Of a DNA stretch of 64,000 bases, positions 9,621-20,812 are shown in pieces. Under the pieces are notes generated by a model. The model made no database searches. It was not told where the DNA came from and was given only the letters and a program-made list of their open reading frames with translations. A program made the position numbers and the translations under genes. The stretch's first letter is position 1. Each line of letters begins with the position of its first letter. The DNA is from Symbiodinium natans (lineage: Eukaryota > Sar > Dinophyceae > Suessiales > Symbiodiniaceae), in NCBI GenBank assembly GCA_905221605.1, contig CAJNDS010002569.1, forward strand, positions 58,501 to 122,500. The letters run 5' to 3'.

Positions 9621-12248
9621 AGGTTTGGGGCTTGGGGGCATGCTGGGACTAACTGCCCTCCATCCGGACACCACAAAACCTCGAACCCTACATCCTAATC
9701 TCGAAGCCTCCTAAACCCTAAACCCTAAACCCTAAACCCTAAACCCTAAACCCTAAACCCTAAACCCTAAACCCTAAACCCTAAACCCTAAACCCTAAAC
9801 CCTAAACCCTAAACCTGTCTAGCAGTCAGAGTTAGCTCTCAGGTGAGGTCACTGCTGGGCTCCACCGGATCGCCGGGGGTGTGGAGACCCGGAGGGTTTA
9901 GGGTTTAGGGTTTAGGGTTTAGGGTTTAGGGTTTAGGGTTTAGGGTTTAGGGTTTAGGGTTTAGGGTTTAGGGTTTAGGGTTTAGGGGCCCTAAACCCGG
10001 ACCCGAATCCCTGCACCGAAGATATGTTCTTGTTTGGAGGGGTTCAGGTTGGGTTTAGGGTTTAGGGACTCAGGGAGAGTCTTAGGGGCACAAGGCATCC
10101 TAAGCTGCCCAAAGTTAGGGTTTAGAGATTAGGGTTTAGGGTGGAGGGTTGCTTTAGGATTTAGGGTTTGGGCTTTAGGGTTTGTTTAGGGTTTAGAGTT
10201 GCTCTGTTCCTGATCTAGCTCCGGGGCTGGCTTTGCTGAGCTTTCTAGTGCATTGAGCAGCTTAATATTGGTTTCAACGCGCATTGGTCTTGGCAAGTCC
10301 ATCTCCTGAGTATGCGCCCAACATCTCCCTAAACCCTGAGCCCTTTCCCGAATGAGGTGTTGTCCCTGGCCGTGGCTTCATGTGCTAATGCCCTTTCCGG
10401 CCAAAGTGCTGGACTTCTGGCCCTTTCAGCGCTCCTTGACGTTGGGGGTGAGGGGAGGGGGACTCCGGGGCTAAGGCTTGGGCTGTTTAGTTTAGTCGGG
10501 TAGTTGCCGATTTTGGGGTGTAGGGTTCAGGAAGTTTGGAGCCCACCCCGGATTTAGAGGGTGTTAGGGATTCCAGGGTTAGGGATCGAGAACCGAAGCC
10601 AGCACCCCCAAACCACACATCCAAAGCTTTGAGCCCAGCCGGTGCCTAGCTGTGGCGGTGTTCTTTAGAACTACTAGCAGATAAAGGAATCCCTCTTCCT
10701 CTCACTCCCGCCCTCCTTCCCTCCCTCCCTCCCTCCACTCACTCAATCACACACTCACTCACTCTCTACTCCCTCACTCTCTTTTTTTCATTTCTATTTT
10801 TCTCTTTGTCTCTCTCTGCCTCTTTCTTGCTTTCTTTCTTGATCCGGAGAAAGTTTAGGGTTCTCGGGTCAGGGGTTAGGGCACTTACTTGCTTACATTT
10901 TGCCAATCGCCAAATGCCGGTTCTTAGTAGCTAGCTTTCTGTGTGTCTCCTGTTTGCAGGCCTTTAACTCTATGACTGGCTATAGTAGGCTTACATTCCA
11001 TAGAGATTGGGCTTCGGTTTATGGCCAACCTCCAACGCCCCAACCCCCCACATGGCGGCAAAAGTCCGTTACCTGCCGCGCCCGGAAGATCAGGTCCAAA
11101 GGCAGAGGTTGCAATCAAGAACACCCCAAAGTGCCCCCTAAGGGTTTAGGGTTTAGGGTTTAGGGTTGAGGGTTTAGGATTTAGGGTTTAAGGCCCCCAC
11201 CATCACGAAAGGCCAAGCCACTAGACACCCCAGTCGCCTTAAGCCTTGAGCTAAAATTTTCCTTGATAAAGCATGATAAAGCCCTGAAACCTCGCAAACA
11301 AGCCCTAAACCCTAAAGCCCCCAAACCCCAAACCCTAAACCCCAAACCCTAAACCCTAAACCCCAAACCCTAAACCCCAAACCCTAAACCCTAAGCCCCA
11401 TACCCTAAACCCCTGTATTAAAAACATGTGCAACTCCCATGTGAACCCTCCTGCCAGACCAAAGGTTCTTCGCGCTTCCGGAGGTCGGACGATGGCTGTT
11501 TACGGTTCCCAGGGTTTAGGGTTTAGGGATTAGGGTTTAGGGTTTAGGGTTTAGGGACCCTAAACCCCCAACCCTGATGCCCCATTCCTTCAAGGTTTAG
11601 GGGTTTCGTAGGGTCTGGGTTTAAGGGGTCTGGGAGTCGACGGTGGTGGCCGCAGGGTTCTCAAGGTTTGAGGGTGCCAGGGTTGGGTTTGGGGTTTGGG
11701 GTTTGGGGTTTGGGGTTTGGGGTTTGGGGTTTGGGGTTTGGGGTTTGGGGTTTGGGGTTTCGGGTTTCGGGTTTCGGGTTTCGGGTTTCGGGTTTCGGGT
11801 TTCGGGTTTCGGGTTTCGGGTTTCGGGTTTGGGGGTTCGGGGGTTTTGGGGGTTTTGGTGGTTTCGGGGGTTTTGGGGGTTTCGGGGTTTCGGTGTTTCG
11901 GTGTTTCGGCGTTTCGGCGTTTGGGTGTTTCGGGCTTTGCATTTGGTTTTGGGGGCTTTGGGGTTTACTTAAGCTCTTCACTTTGCCCCCATACCCGTTG
12001 GACAAAGCACCCTAAAGAGCCCATCTCGAAAAGGTGAAAGGGAGGCTTCAACCCTAAACCCTACTAGTAGTTCCTAAGTCGCAAAGATATATGCCCCAGG
12101 CCACAACACTTCTCACCTTAAAAAGCCTTCAGTCCTTAAACTCGGGGACCCCACAGAATTCCGCCCTCATACTCTATAAGCCTTGAGTCCTTAACTTGTT
12201 AAAGCCCTAAGCCCTAAGCCCATAGAAGCCTTCAGCCTCAACCTCCCG
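9621..12248. repeat. Telomere-repeat mosaic with pyrimidine-rich stretch
   Basis: CCCTAAA: 9710-9812, 11305-11415. TTTAGGG: 9894-9985, 10046-10062, 10115-10200, 11141-11195, 11511-11557. At 9985 and 11557 the two orientations meet head to head (TTTAGGGGCCCTAAACCC and TTTAGGGACCCTAAACC). 10690-10835 is pyrimidine-rich (CCCTCC, CTCACT, CTTTCTT simple sequence). 12040-12240 is AT/GC-mixed with degenerate CCCTAAGCC units. No gene is seen. Confidence 0.8.
11689..11960 (+). repeat. Telomere-variant array: GGGTTTG then GGGTTTC units
   Basis: A run of GGGTTTG units from 11689 to about 11757 switches to GGGTTTC units to about 11830, then to looser GGTTTCGGGG/GTTTCGGT units. The within-array homogeneity and clean switch indicate tandem amplification of variant telomere units. 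Open frames on both strands here are a by-product of the 7-bp period and are not genes. Confidence 0.85.
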
Positions 12249-12250
12249 CC

Positions 12251-12281
<31 letters not shown>

Positions 12282-12336
12282 GAAAAAACAAAAAGAAAAA
12301 AACAAAATATATAAAAAAAGGAAAAGGAAAAGAAGA
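12249..12336. repeat. Poly-C run followed by A-rich tract
   Basis: About 23 consecutive C at 12249-12271 are followed by an A-rich stretch with occasional G, C and TATAT. On the complementary strand this reads as T-rich then poly-G. No function is inferred; the homopolymer length may be unreliable in the assembly. Confidence 0.8.
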
Positions 12337-12901
12337 AACAACCTAAACCCTAAACCGTAAACCCTCAACGCCCTCAACCCCTGAAAGCATAGGTCGGGCG
12401 AGCGCCCGCCGGTCGGCTGCCAGCCATCGATCTGTGGCTCAGCCTGAACAAGCCCTAAACAAACCCTAACCCCACCCTGAACCCCCCCTAAACCCTACGG
12501 TTCAGGTTTAGGGGTGTAGGGTTTAGGGTTTAGGGTTTAGGGTTTAGGTCCCGCCCCCCCACCCCCCCCCCCCAAACCCTATGCCGTAACACCGAAACCC
12601 TAATGAACGACTCGTCCCTGGAAGCCCGAAAGGATGTGGCGGTTGGGAGCGGGCGTTTGTCTGGCTGAAGGATACTAAAAGGAGGGACCCTCGAAGGGAC
12701 CCTCTTGTTCCCCTAACCCCTAAATGACCCGTAAGGTCCCTGCTAAGGGTCCCTCCTGTAGCTTCTCCTGTAGCTTCTTGAAAGTCAGGATTGTCGCAAC
12801 CTTCAGCAGGCTTAGTAGGGTTTAGGGTTTTGGGCTTAGGGTTTTTCGAGCATTCTTTTTTGGGCTCTCCAGATTTTGCCCTCAACCCTCAACCCTTTGC
12901 C

Positions 12902-12933
<32 letters not shown>

Positions 12934-14120
12934 ACCCTAAACCCTAAACCCTAAACTTTTGAGATGCCAAGGTTGGGTGGCGGGGCCTCGCGCGGGAGCT
13001 GGGAGCAGTGCACCATTGAGACCTTCACGGCGCCTGGGGTCTAAGATTTTATGTTCTTTTGTTTTCTGGCCCTTTTAGGGTTTAGGGTTTAGGGTCCAGG
13101 GTCTAGGGTCTAGGGTTTTCTGGCCTTCAAAAATTTGAGGGTTTTCTGGCCTTCGAAAATTTGAGGGTTTAAGGGTTGTAGAGGGCATTTAAGGGGTCCC
13201 CGTTTAAGGGCCCATACTAAGGGGCCATGTAACTACCCTAAACCCTAGACCCTAAAAGTTAAGGTTTCGGGCTTCAAAGCTTGCAGGGAAGTTTCAAGTG
13301 CCCACCGGAACATGTCTGGGAAGGCCGTAGTAGCAGCTTTGAGCCTGGTTTCGATCGCGCTCCCCTTTGTCTCTCCTCCGTTGACCTCCGCACGCCGTCT
13401 GCTCCGTTGACCGTCTCCTCTTGGCGGGCCTCTACCGTCTGAACGTGATCCGACAGTGCGACTTCCACGGTGAAGCACTAAGCGAGAACCCAACCCAAGA
13501 GGGGTTGTCGAGCAAAGTCAAACCCACTCAAGCCCCAAGGCTTCGAAGCCCCCAGCGTTCCGTGAAGCTCAGGACCCGCACAAGGCCCTCTCGACGCTGG
13601 TGAGATGCATCTCGCAACTGTCCCTTGACGCATTTAGGGTTTGGGGTTTATGGTTTAGGTTTTCAGAAGGGTGTAGGGTTTAGGGCAATTTGCCTTTGGG
13701 GGGTCTTGGGTATGTAGGACACATGTTGGTACCCGTAAACCTGAAGCCCCACATCCTGGGCTAAGGTGTTGGGATTGTTTGTTGAGGATGCGGGCTTTCT
13801 GCCAGCCCTTAATTGAGGACTGCTGTCGGAAGTGCTCGAAACTGCAAGCGCAATGTTCTTTCAAACCCTTCTGGCACGTAACCTTTCGGGAAGCACTCCA
13901 CGCAACGCGCTCACGGCACCAGGCAGATGTGGATGATGGTTTCTGACAGCTGGTGGAAATTGTTCAGATCTATCGTTCTGGCAGCTGCCTGCGTACTGGT
14001 AACTCATAAAAATCCAAAACCCCAAGCCTTTCTCCAAACCTCCAATACCTCTGGCATGTCAGCTGAGGCTCAACAACACCGGAGGCCGTCAGGAGGCGTC
14101 GCTCCTGTGTGCTGGTACTG
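12337..14120. repeat. Degenerate telomere tracts and unassigned sequence
   Basis: CCCTAAA or CCCTCAA tracts occur at 12441-12498 and 12880-12957; TTTAGGG tracts at 12499-12546, 12809-12843, 13076-13115 and 13631-13683. Two ~35-bp copies of a unit ending CTGGCCTTC-AAAATTTGAGGG lie at 13112-13165. 13190-13243 (GGTCCCCGTTTAAGGGCCCA) resembles 26545-26590, another repeat family. No supported coding sequence. Confidence 0.65.
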
Positions 14121-14265
14121 CTTGGAGATTCATGGTACTCAAAACCCAAGTATAATTCTCTACTTATAGCCCACTTACAATAAGTCCCTTAAGTGCCCTA
14201 ATATGGCGATAATTGGGTTAAAAGTACAGTTCTAATTGGGTTGTCAAGTACCATAAGCCTCCAAG
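14121..14265. mobile_element. Inverted-repeat element, TTGGAGGTTCATGG family (copy 2)
   Basis: It begins CTTGGAGATTCATGGTACT and ends AAGTACCATAAGCCTCCAAG, mutually inverted. The interior includes TTAAGTGCCCTAATATGGCGATAA and two GGTT-rich halves (AATTGGGTTAAAAGTACAG, CTAATTGGGTTGTCAAGTACC). It is non-coding, and no clear target duplication is visible. Confidence 0.75.
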
Positions 14266-14876
14266 TGAACCACCACCCCGACTTCCCCGTTTCCGCCAGC
14301 ATCCTCCACTATGTTTCGAGAGCCAGCGAACCCCTCAAACCCTTAAACCCTAAAAGCCAGGCCAACCCAAACAAAACCAACAGAACAGCGCAAAAACCCA
14401 AACAAAACCGCAAACAAAACCAAAAGAACAGCGCAAAAACCCAAACAAAATAGCAAAAAAAAGCACCCCAATCCGGAAGCTGGGAAAAGTTGGGGCTCGC
14501 GAGGAGTGCTTGGGCCGACTGCCGCTCATCTTCCGCCTCATCCTACTGCCGCCCAGGCTTTTGAAGCAGTATGCTGTTTTGCAGTTTTTGCTTTTGGATT
14601 CTTTGCCCTAAGCCCTAAACCCTAAACCCGAAACCCTAAACCCTAAACCCCAAACCCTAAACCCTGACAACCTTAAACCCTGACAACCTTCGGAGCCCTA
14701 GAAGAACCCTCGAACCCAACAACCCTGCGGTCGGCGCTTCAGCTTCCAAGCCTCTTCCTCGAAGCCCTAAAAAATTCTGCCGAAAAGCCGCAAAGTTCCG
14801 GGTTTAGGGTTTAGGGTTTAGGGTTTAGGGTCTAGGGTCTAGGGTCTAGGGTTTAAGGCCCTAAAACCCTAAAAGC
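14266..14876. repeat. Degenerate telomere tracts, AACC-rich sequence
   Basis: 14340-14460 is an A/C-rich simple sequence built from CAAAAACCCAAACAAAA units. CCCTAAA tracts are at 14605-14670 and 14859-14873, and TTTAGGG at 14799-14855; the last two meet head to head at about 14857 (GGGTTTAAGGCCCTAAAACC). No gene. Confidence 0.7.
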
Positions 14877-14988
14877 CTGGGAGGCCCAGTGGTACACTCT
14901 TCCCATGTTTGGTTCAGGTCTTCCCTTTTAAAGTCACCAGCCTCACAAAAGGGCACCCTTAATAAAATCTGGTTGCTGGACTACCAAG
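14877..14988. mobile_element. Introner family 1, intergenic copy (TSD AAGC)
   Basis: This 112-bp element begins CTGGGAGGCCCAGTGGTAC and ends TTGCTGGACTACCAAG. It is flanked by AAGC on both sides (14873-14876 and 14989-14992), a perfect 4-bp target-site duplication. Interior landmarks shared with the genic copies are TTCCCTTTTAAAGT, CACAAAAGGGCACCCTTA and a TGGTTGCTGG near the right end. It lies outside any recognised gene, so it is a mobile copy rather than a conserved intron. Confidence 0.82.
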
Positions 14989-14992
14989 AAGC

Positions 14993-17436
14993 ACAAAGAC
15001 TCTACAGCAACCGAAGCCGCCCCTCCGAGCCCTGAGCCTTAAGTCCTAAACCCTAAGCCCTAAGCCCTAAGCCCCAAACCCTAAACCCAAAAACCCTAAA
15101 CCCTAAACCCTAAACCCATAAACCCATAAACCCATAAACCCTAAACCCTGAACCCTGAACCCTAAACCCTAAACGCTAAACCTGAAGCTCTGCGTCCGGA
15201 AGGGGCGCAAGAGATCTTGGAGCCATGGGTGTGCCCCTCCTCAAGGCTTAAGGCTTTCGACCTCAACCGGCAAGTTCTGAAACACACTTGGGGTGTCGAC
15301 CGGCCCCCTCTTCGGTAGGCCCCAAACAAGCCCTATACCCTCGCTACTCAGGACCGCCAGTGAGGCTTCGCCAGGCCTGTCGTCGGATGGTTTAGGGTTT
15401 GGGGGTGTAGGGTTTGGGCTTTGGGCTTTGGGCTTTGGGCTTTGGGCTTTGGGCTTTGGGCTTTGGGCTTTGGGCTTTGGGCTTTGGGCTTTGGGCTTTG
15501 GGCTTTGGGCTTTGGGCTTGGGGCTTTGGGCTTTGGGCTTTGGGCTTTAGGCTTTAGGCTTTAGGCTTTAGGGGGATAGCCGGTTCAAGTCACGGGCAAC
15601 TCTCGGAATCTCCGTGCGGTGACTTTGGGCTTCAGGGAGTCCGTGCCTTAGGGCAACCTATCATGCAATCAACTCGTGCGAAGCCGCCGACGCCCCAAGC
15701 CGCGTCACTAAATGCAATCCGAGACCCGGAGGCCCAACCAAACCTTCACACAACCTCGCAAAGCCCGCCTGGAACCTTAAACCCTAAACCCTAAACCCTA
15801 GATCCTAAACCCTAAACCCTAAACCCTAAACCCTAAACCCTAAACCCTAAACCCCAAACCCTAAACCCTAAACCCTAAACCCTAAACCCTAAACCCTAAA
15901 CCCTAAACCCTAAACCCTAAACCCTAAGCCCTATTCGTCAGCCCCCCAAGACCTCAACGTCGGCCCAACTGTCCACCCCCCCCAATCCTGACCTTTCAAA
16001 CCCCCAAGTCCTGGGGTTCAGGGGTTAGGGTTTAGGGTTTAGGGTTTAGGGTTAGGGTTTAGGGTTTAGGATTTGGGGTTTAGGGTTTAGGGTTTAGGGC
16101 TTAGGGTTTAGGGTTTAGGGCTCCCACAGCTCCCAACACCCCAACACCCCAAACCCGCAAGCAGCAGCAATTCTGGGATGCCAAAGTCGGCTTAAGTCCC
16201 TAAACCCTAAACCCTAATCCCTAAACCCTAAACCCTAAACCCGAAACCCTAAACCCTATACCCTAAACCCTAAACCCTGAACCCTGAACCCTGAACCCTG
16301 AACCCTGAACCCTAAACCCTAAACCCTGAACCCTGAACCCTAAGCCCTTACCCTGTTAGCCAATTCCTGCAGAGGACTGAGGAGCCGGTCCTTGTACTTT
16401 GTCGAAGCGCCGCCCCCCGGCTCAGGCGCACCGGGGCACAATCTTTGGGGTTTGGGGTTTAGGGTTTAGGGCTATTTCTTTGGGATGTTTTTCCCCTTCT
16501 ACTGACAGTCCTCAATTGATACGAAACCTAGCTCAAATTTGATTGCAATGTGAAATTTCAACTTCATTAGCATTTTTCCTTTTGTTTATTCTTGCGCATT
16601 TTGATACACATGTTTTGGGTTATTGCTGTGGGATCTATTGAGGACTGAGTTCAGTGCAGTGAGGGTTTGTCCTGCGAATCCTAAACCCCTAAACCCTATA
16701 AACCCACTAAAAACCCTCAAAGCCCTATAAACCATAATACACCCTAATCCGAATAAGCCCTATAAAGCCTATAACAAGCCCTATAAACCCTGTCAACCCT
16801 GTAAACCCCAAACCCCAAACCCCGAACCCCGAACCCCAAACCCTAAACCCTAAACCCCAAGACTCAGCACTCAGATCGGCAGGTGGGCCGATCCCGGGGA
16901 ACTTCCGCGCCACCACGGCTCGCCTGCAGCTGACGAAATGTCGCCTGGCCCTGCAGAGGGTTTAGGGTGCCCTAAACCCTAAACGCTAGCCCTAAACCCT
17001 AAACCCCAAACCCTAAACCCATCTAAACCCTAAACCCTAAACCCTAAACCCTAAACCCTAAACCCTAAACCCTAAACCCTATAATGACCCTATACCAAAC
17101 CCTAAACCCTAAACCCGAAACCCTGCAAGCAAAAGCTGAAACCAGGTAAGCTTGGCCCTTCAACACGTCTTTTAAAGGCTTCGAAGCATCCATGGGATCC
17201 TTTTCAATTTTCAGCCCCAAAATCCGAAACCCGAAGGCCGAAACCCCAAACCCCAAACCCGAAGCCCGAAACCCCAAACCCCAAAATGAAACCGAAGGAG
17301 CCATTGCTTCTGCCAATACGCAGATTTGTGGTCCATGAGCTTCCCAAGCCTCCAAAACCATGAGCCATAGACTGTCCAACCTACTTAGGAGTAGGGTTGA
17401 GGGTTTAGGGTTCAGGGCTTAGGGCTTCTGAAACAG
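14993..17436. repeat. Telomere-repeat mosaic
   Basis: CCCTAAA: 15046-15185, 15775-15932, 16199-16345, 16680-16860, 16970-17110. TTTAGGG: 16016-16120, 16441-16470, 17395-17425. At 16965 the orientations meet (GGTTTAGGGTGCCCTAAACC). 16470-16665 carries a diverged GGGATGTT element (GGGATGTTTTTCCCCTTCTACTG with a distant ATTGAGGACTG). Islands at 15933-16015, 16346-16440 and 16861-16957 are C-left, G-right. No gene is recognised. Confidence 0.8.
15416..15562 (+). repeat. GGGCTTT telomere-variant array
   Basis: About twenty near-perfect copies of GGGCTTT, shifting to AGGCTTT at the right end. It is one of several tracts in this window in which a single variant of the telomere unit is homogenised. 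The 7-bp period leaves all frames open, so the frame reading LGFGLWALGFGLWA is not a gene. Confidence 0.9.
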
Positions 17437-17626
17437 GAACAAGTTCGAGGCCGCCGTCTTGAGCTTGTTGTACAGCTTGCCATGGCCATGGCGGGTGTCG
17501 CCGAACGTCTATCAGAAGCACGACGCGCTCACGGAGGCACACGCGGAGTCCTTGCAGGCGGCACTCGCCAAGCTCCGCAAGCCGGGGTTGAGCAGGAGCT
17601 TGCAGAGCTCTTGCCGCAAGAGCTGA
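17437..17626 (+). CDS. Candidate terminal exon, helical or coiled-coil protein
   Basis: The acceptor is TTCTGAAACAG at 17436. The frame NKFEAAVLSLLYSLPWPW then VYQKHDALTEAHAESLQAAL and AKLRKPGLS runs 62 codons to TGA at 17624-17626. The helix-forming, charged middle part looks like true coding sequence. A TTTAGGG-derived tract (17395-17425) lies immediately upstream as the presumed intron end. The upstream exons were not identified. Another frame over the same bases starts at an ATG (17482) but has poor protein-like character. Confidence 0.45.
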
Positions 17627-19761
17627 GAACTAGGATCCCAGAAGACCTGGATCTGCCTCGCCGCCGAAGGACTCTTTCCGTGTACTGGCGCCTCTGAAAC
17701 AAGAAGAGGCACGTCCATGAGAAGCTCAGGAGCCAAACCCTGAAGCCCTAGACTCCACTAAGCCCTGACCCTATTGCCTCTAAAGCCTATCATCTCTGCA
17801 GGCCCCACCCGCAAAGCCTTCAGGGCCTAAGAAGCCCCTAAACCCTCAACCCCTAGCCCTAAACCCCTAACCCTAAACCCTAAACCCCGAGCCCTAAACC
17901 CTAAGCGCCCTAAACCCCAAACCCCAAACTCCCAAGCACCCGCCAGGCGTTGTGCTGCACGCGGCCCCGGGCGGAGCCCCCAACTCTTCCTTGCTCCGCT
18001 CGGCCTTGGGAGCCCTGCAGAGGTGCCTGTTTTTTTTTTTTTTTTTTTGGGTTCAGGGTTCAGGGTTCAGGGTTAGGGTTTAGGGTTTAGGGTTTAGGGT
18101 TTAGGGTTTAGGGTTTAGGGTTTAGGGTTTAGGGTTTAGGGTTTAGGGTTTAGGGTTTAGGGTTTAGGGTTTAGCGCTCGGGGTTCAGGGGGCTGCTTCT
18201 ATCTTGCGCCGGGCTTAGGGCTTGAGGCTTTGTAGCTTTTGTAGTGAAGTATAGGGCTTTTAGGTGGTTCAGGGTGCTTTTTTGGGAGCGTTCTAGGGCC
18301 TGTGGCTGGTCCGGTTTTAAGGGTTCGCGGTTCGGGGGTGCCAGAGTTTTAGGGCAGTTTAGGGCTTAGGGCTTAGGACCTTTAGGTTCGTAGTGCGCTG
18401 AGGGTGTGAGTGGTGGCGCTCGGGCTCTAGCTTTGTTTAGGGTTTAGGGCTTAGGGTTCAGGGTTCAGGTTTAGGGCAGGGTTCAGGGTTTAGGGTTCAG
18501 GGTTTAGGGCATCGAGGTTTGCCTAAACCCAAAACCCTTCGTTCTTGTGCCAGGCTCACAATCCTAAGCCCTAAATCGGCAGCTTCCCCAAGCACACACA
18601 GACCTCGACGCCCTCGCCTGTTAGGCTGGCTGAGGAGCCTAAGATGAAGTCCGGCAAGGCCTTGCGGTGTGGTAGGGTTTAGGGTTTAGGGTTCAGGGTT
18701 CAGGGTTCAGGGTTCAGGGTTCAGGGTTCAGGGTTCAGGGTTCAGGGTTCAGGGTTCAGGGTTTAGGGTTTAGGGTTTAGGGTTTAATTAGGGTTTGGGG
18801 TTTAGGGTTTAGGGCTTAGGGTGTTGGGTTTTGGGTTTTGGGCAGGATTCCATTGTGAAGGTTACCTCTCTGGGGACGCCCCCCAGCCCCTTGAACAATT
18901 TGGGGTGAGTGCCGGCGCAACGCTTAAAATCCAAGGGTAGTTACATGGGTCCCTGACTATGGCCCCATACCTTTCGTATACAGCACCTCCCCAATTCAGG
19001 GCCCACCCCAAGTGCTGGGTAGCTAATTTCTCGGAATAATTACGAATCGTATCCCCTTATGATCCCTATGTAGCTACACTATTATCACCTCCAACACTAT
19101 GCAAATCATCAAGGCCCCTATACTACCCGAAAGAAGATTGAAAAGAGTTCAGGGTTTACAAGGCTTAGGGTTGGAATGCCTCAGGGTGGCCATGGGCCGG
19201 CATAGAAGGAGGTTAGGGTTTAGGAACGGTTTAGGGTTGAGGGTTTGGGGATGTTTGGGGTTTAGGGTTTAGGGTTCAGGGTTTAGGGTTTGGGGTTCAG
19301 GGTTTGTAGATGGTCCTCTACACTCGGGCCATAGCTGCACCTCGCATGCTTCGAAGCATTCGCAAGTACTGGATTATGCAGCCTGGCACTCCCGACCTGA
19401 ACACCTTGAACCCCTGGAACCCCTTGAACCCCTTGAACCCTTGAACCCTTGAACCCTTCAACCCCTCAACCCGAAACCCTGCTTCTGGGACGCTCGAGTG
19501 ACGGACCATGGAAGCTGCAGATGACTGCGGCGCACCCTAAACCCCAAAAGTCTCCGCCCCGAGCCCTAAGCTTCAACCCAAAATGGGGGTTTCCGAAACC
19601 TAGCGCTACCCCCCGAGCAAGGGTTATGTACATTCAGCAGTGAAGGCATTTTGCCCTAACCCCTAAACCCTAAACCCTTATAAACCCTAAACCCTCAACC
19701 CTCAACCCTCAACCCTAAACCCTAAGCCCTAAACCCCTTTTTTCTCCGAAATTTTCGTCAG
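17627..19761. repeat. Telomere-repeat mosaic
   Basis: CCCTAAA-like at 17827-17930, 19391-19470 and 19655-19740. TTTAGGG at 18046-18174, 18360-18510 (degenerate), 18672-18830 and 19200-19300. A GGGTTCA variant array occupies about 18690-18760. A T run is at 18030-18048. 18935-19110 is unique non-telomeric sequence with the GGTAGTTACATGGGTCCCTGA signature of another repeat family. No gene. Confidence 0.78.
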
Positions 19762-19848
19762 GCACTCATCGACACCCGGAGCCTCTGCCGGTCACTGCCG
19801 GCACAGGCGGAACGTGCGGCTGAGGTGCGGCAGCTTCCGGGCTTGTGG
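19762..19848 (+). CDS. Candidate internal exon, unknown protein
   Basis: It is 87 bp, exactly 29 codons, with phase 0 at both ends. The acceptor is strong (TTTTCTCCGAAATTTTCGTCAG), and the donor lies at the start of a degenerate TTTAGGG tract (TTGTGG|GTTTCAGG). The peptide begins ALIDTRSLCRSLPAQAERAA and continues EVRQLPGLW, amphipathic and helical in character. It is bounded by CCCTAAA on the left and TTTAGGG on the right. The gene it belongs to was not identified. Confidence 0.5.
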
Positions 19849-20332
19849 GTTTCAGGTTTTAGGGTTTAGGGTTTAGGGTTTTAGGGTTTAGGTTCAGGGT
19901 CTAGGAGTTGAGCGGTTGAGGGGTTGAGGGGTTGAGGGGTTGAGGGGTTGAGGGGTTGAGGGGTTGAGGGGTTGAGGGGTTGAGGGGTTGAGGGGTTGAG
20001 GGTTTGAGGGATTGAGCGGTTTAGGGGTTTAGGGTGTTTAGGGTTTGGCAGTTCTATGGTTTCTGGTATTAGGGTTTGGGACTCCAGTCTTCGATCTTCG
20101 CGCCAGTGGCAGCCAAGCGCGCTATGACGTTGCTGTGGGTTTTCTCTGCCAGTCGACACAGAACTTCCACATTCGCGGAGTGTTGAGGGTGGAGCCAGAA
20201 GTCAGTACACGGACAAGAGGAACGTGCTGTTGAAACTGCAGGCGTAAAAAACAAGCCAAAAAACTACGAAGCTATCGTTGGATTGAAAACATGAAAGCAC
20301 GCTCTCCTCGCAGCAAGCCGGCTTCTACTGCA
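19849..20332. repeat. TTTAGGG tract with GGTTGAG variant array
   Basis: TTTAGGG-type units from 19851 pass into about fourteen GGTTGAG units at 19908-20015 and back to TTTAGGG at about 20050. The remaining unique sequence to 20332 contains no supported exon. Confidence 0.85.
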
Positions 20333-20463
20333 CTTGGAGGTTCATGGCACCTATTAACCAATTATCACTGTACTTATAACTCCACTCATAAGCCCCTTAA
20401 GTGCCCTACTATGGTTATATGTACAGCTTATAATTGGTTAATAAAGTACCATGAACCTCCAAG
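20333..20463. mobile_element. Inverted-repeat element, TTGGAGGTTCATGG family (copy 3)
   Basis: It begins CTTGGAGGTTCATGGCACC and ends AGTACCATGAACCTCCAAG, an almost perfect terminal inverted repeat of about 18 bp. The interior has ACCAATTATCACTGTACTTAT, TTAAGTGCCCTACTATGG and TATAATTGGTTAATAAAG. It is the cleanest copy of this family. No 4-bp duplication is visible at the ends as drawn. Confidence 0.82.
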
Positions 20464-20755
20464 AAAGCAGTGGCTCCGCTGCAATCTCAGCTCTTTGCCA
20501 GCAAAGGCCAGAGCGCCGAAGCCCCCACTCCAAGGCAGAAGATCCAAAACTGCCTTGCCGCATAGCCTGAAGCCCCAACGCTCTAAGCCTCCTGACACAC
20601 AAGTGAAGAGAAGGCAAGTTTAGGGTTTAGGGTTTAGGGTTTAGGGTTTAGGGTTTAGGGTTTAGGGTTTAGGGTTTAGCTACATAAACCCCCCAAATCC
20701 CAAATCCCTGAAGAAGCGCGTGTAGGGCTTCGGGTTTAGGACTGCTTTCTCCCAG

Positions 20756-20812
20756 GACCTCTGGCAGCTCTCCTCCATGTATGAGCGCGCGGCGCAGGAT
20801 TGCAGCTGGAAG
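20756..20812 (+). CDS. Candidate internal exon, unknown protein
   Basis: The peptide is DLWQLSSMYERAAQDCSWK, 19 codons, phase 0 at both ends. The acceptor ACTGCTTTCTCCCAG is near ideal. The donor is TGGAAG|GTTTAGGG, that is, the first unit of the following telomere tract (20813 onward). This is one of the clearest cases where an exon ends exactly where TTTAGGG repeats begin. The parent gene is unidentified. Confidence 0.55.

Noticed and set aside
11643-12037. Three overlapping + strand frames and one - strand frame of 109-115 codons
   Set aside because: Produced by GGGTTTG/GGGTTTC repeats; the peptides are pure GFGV/GFRVS periodicities.
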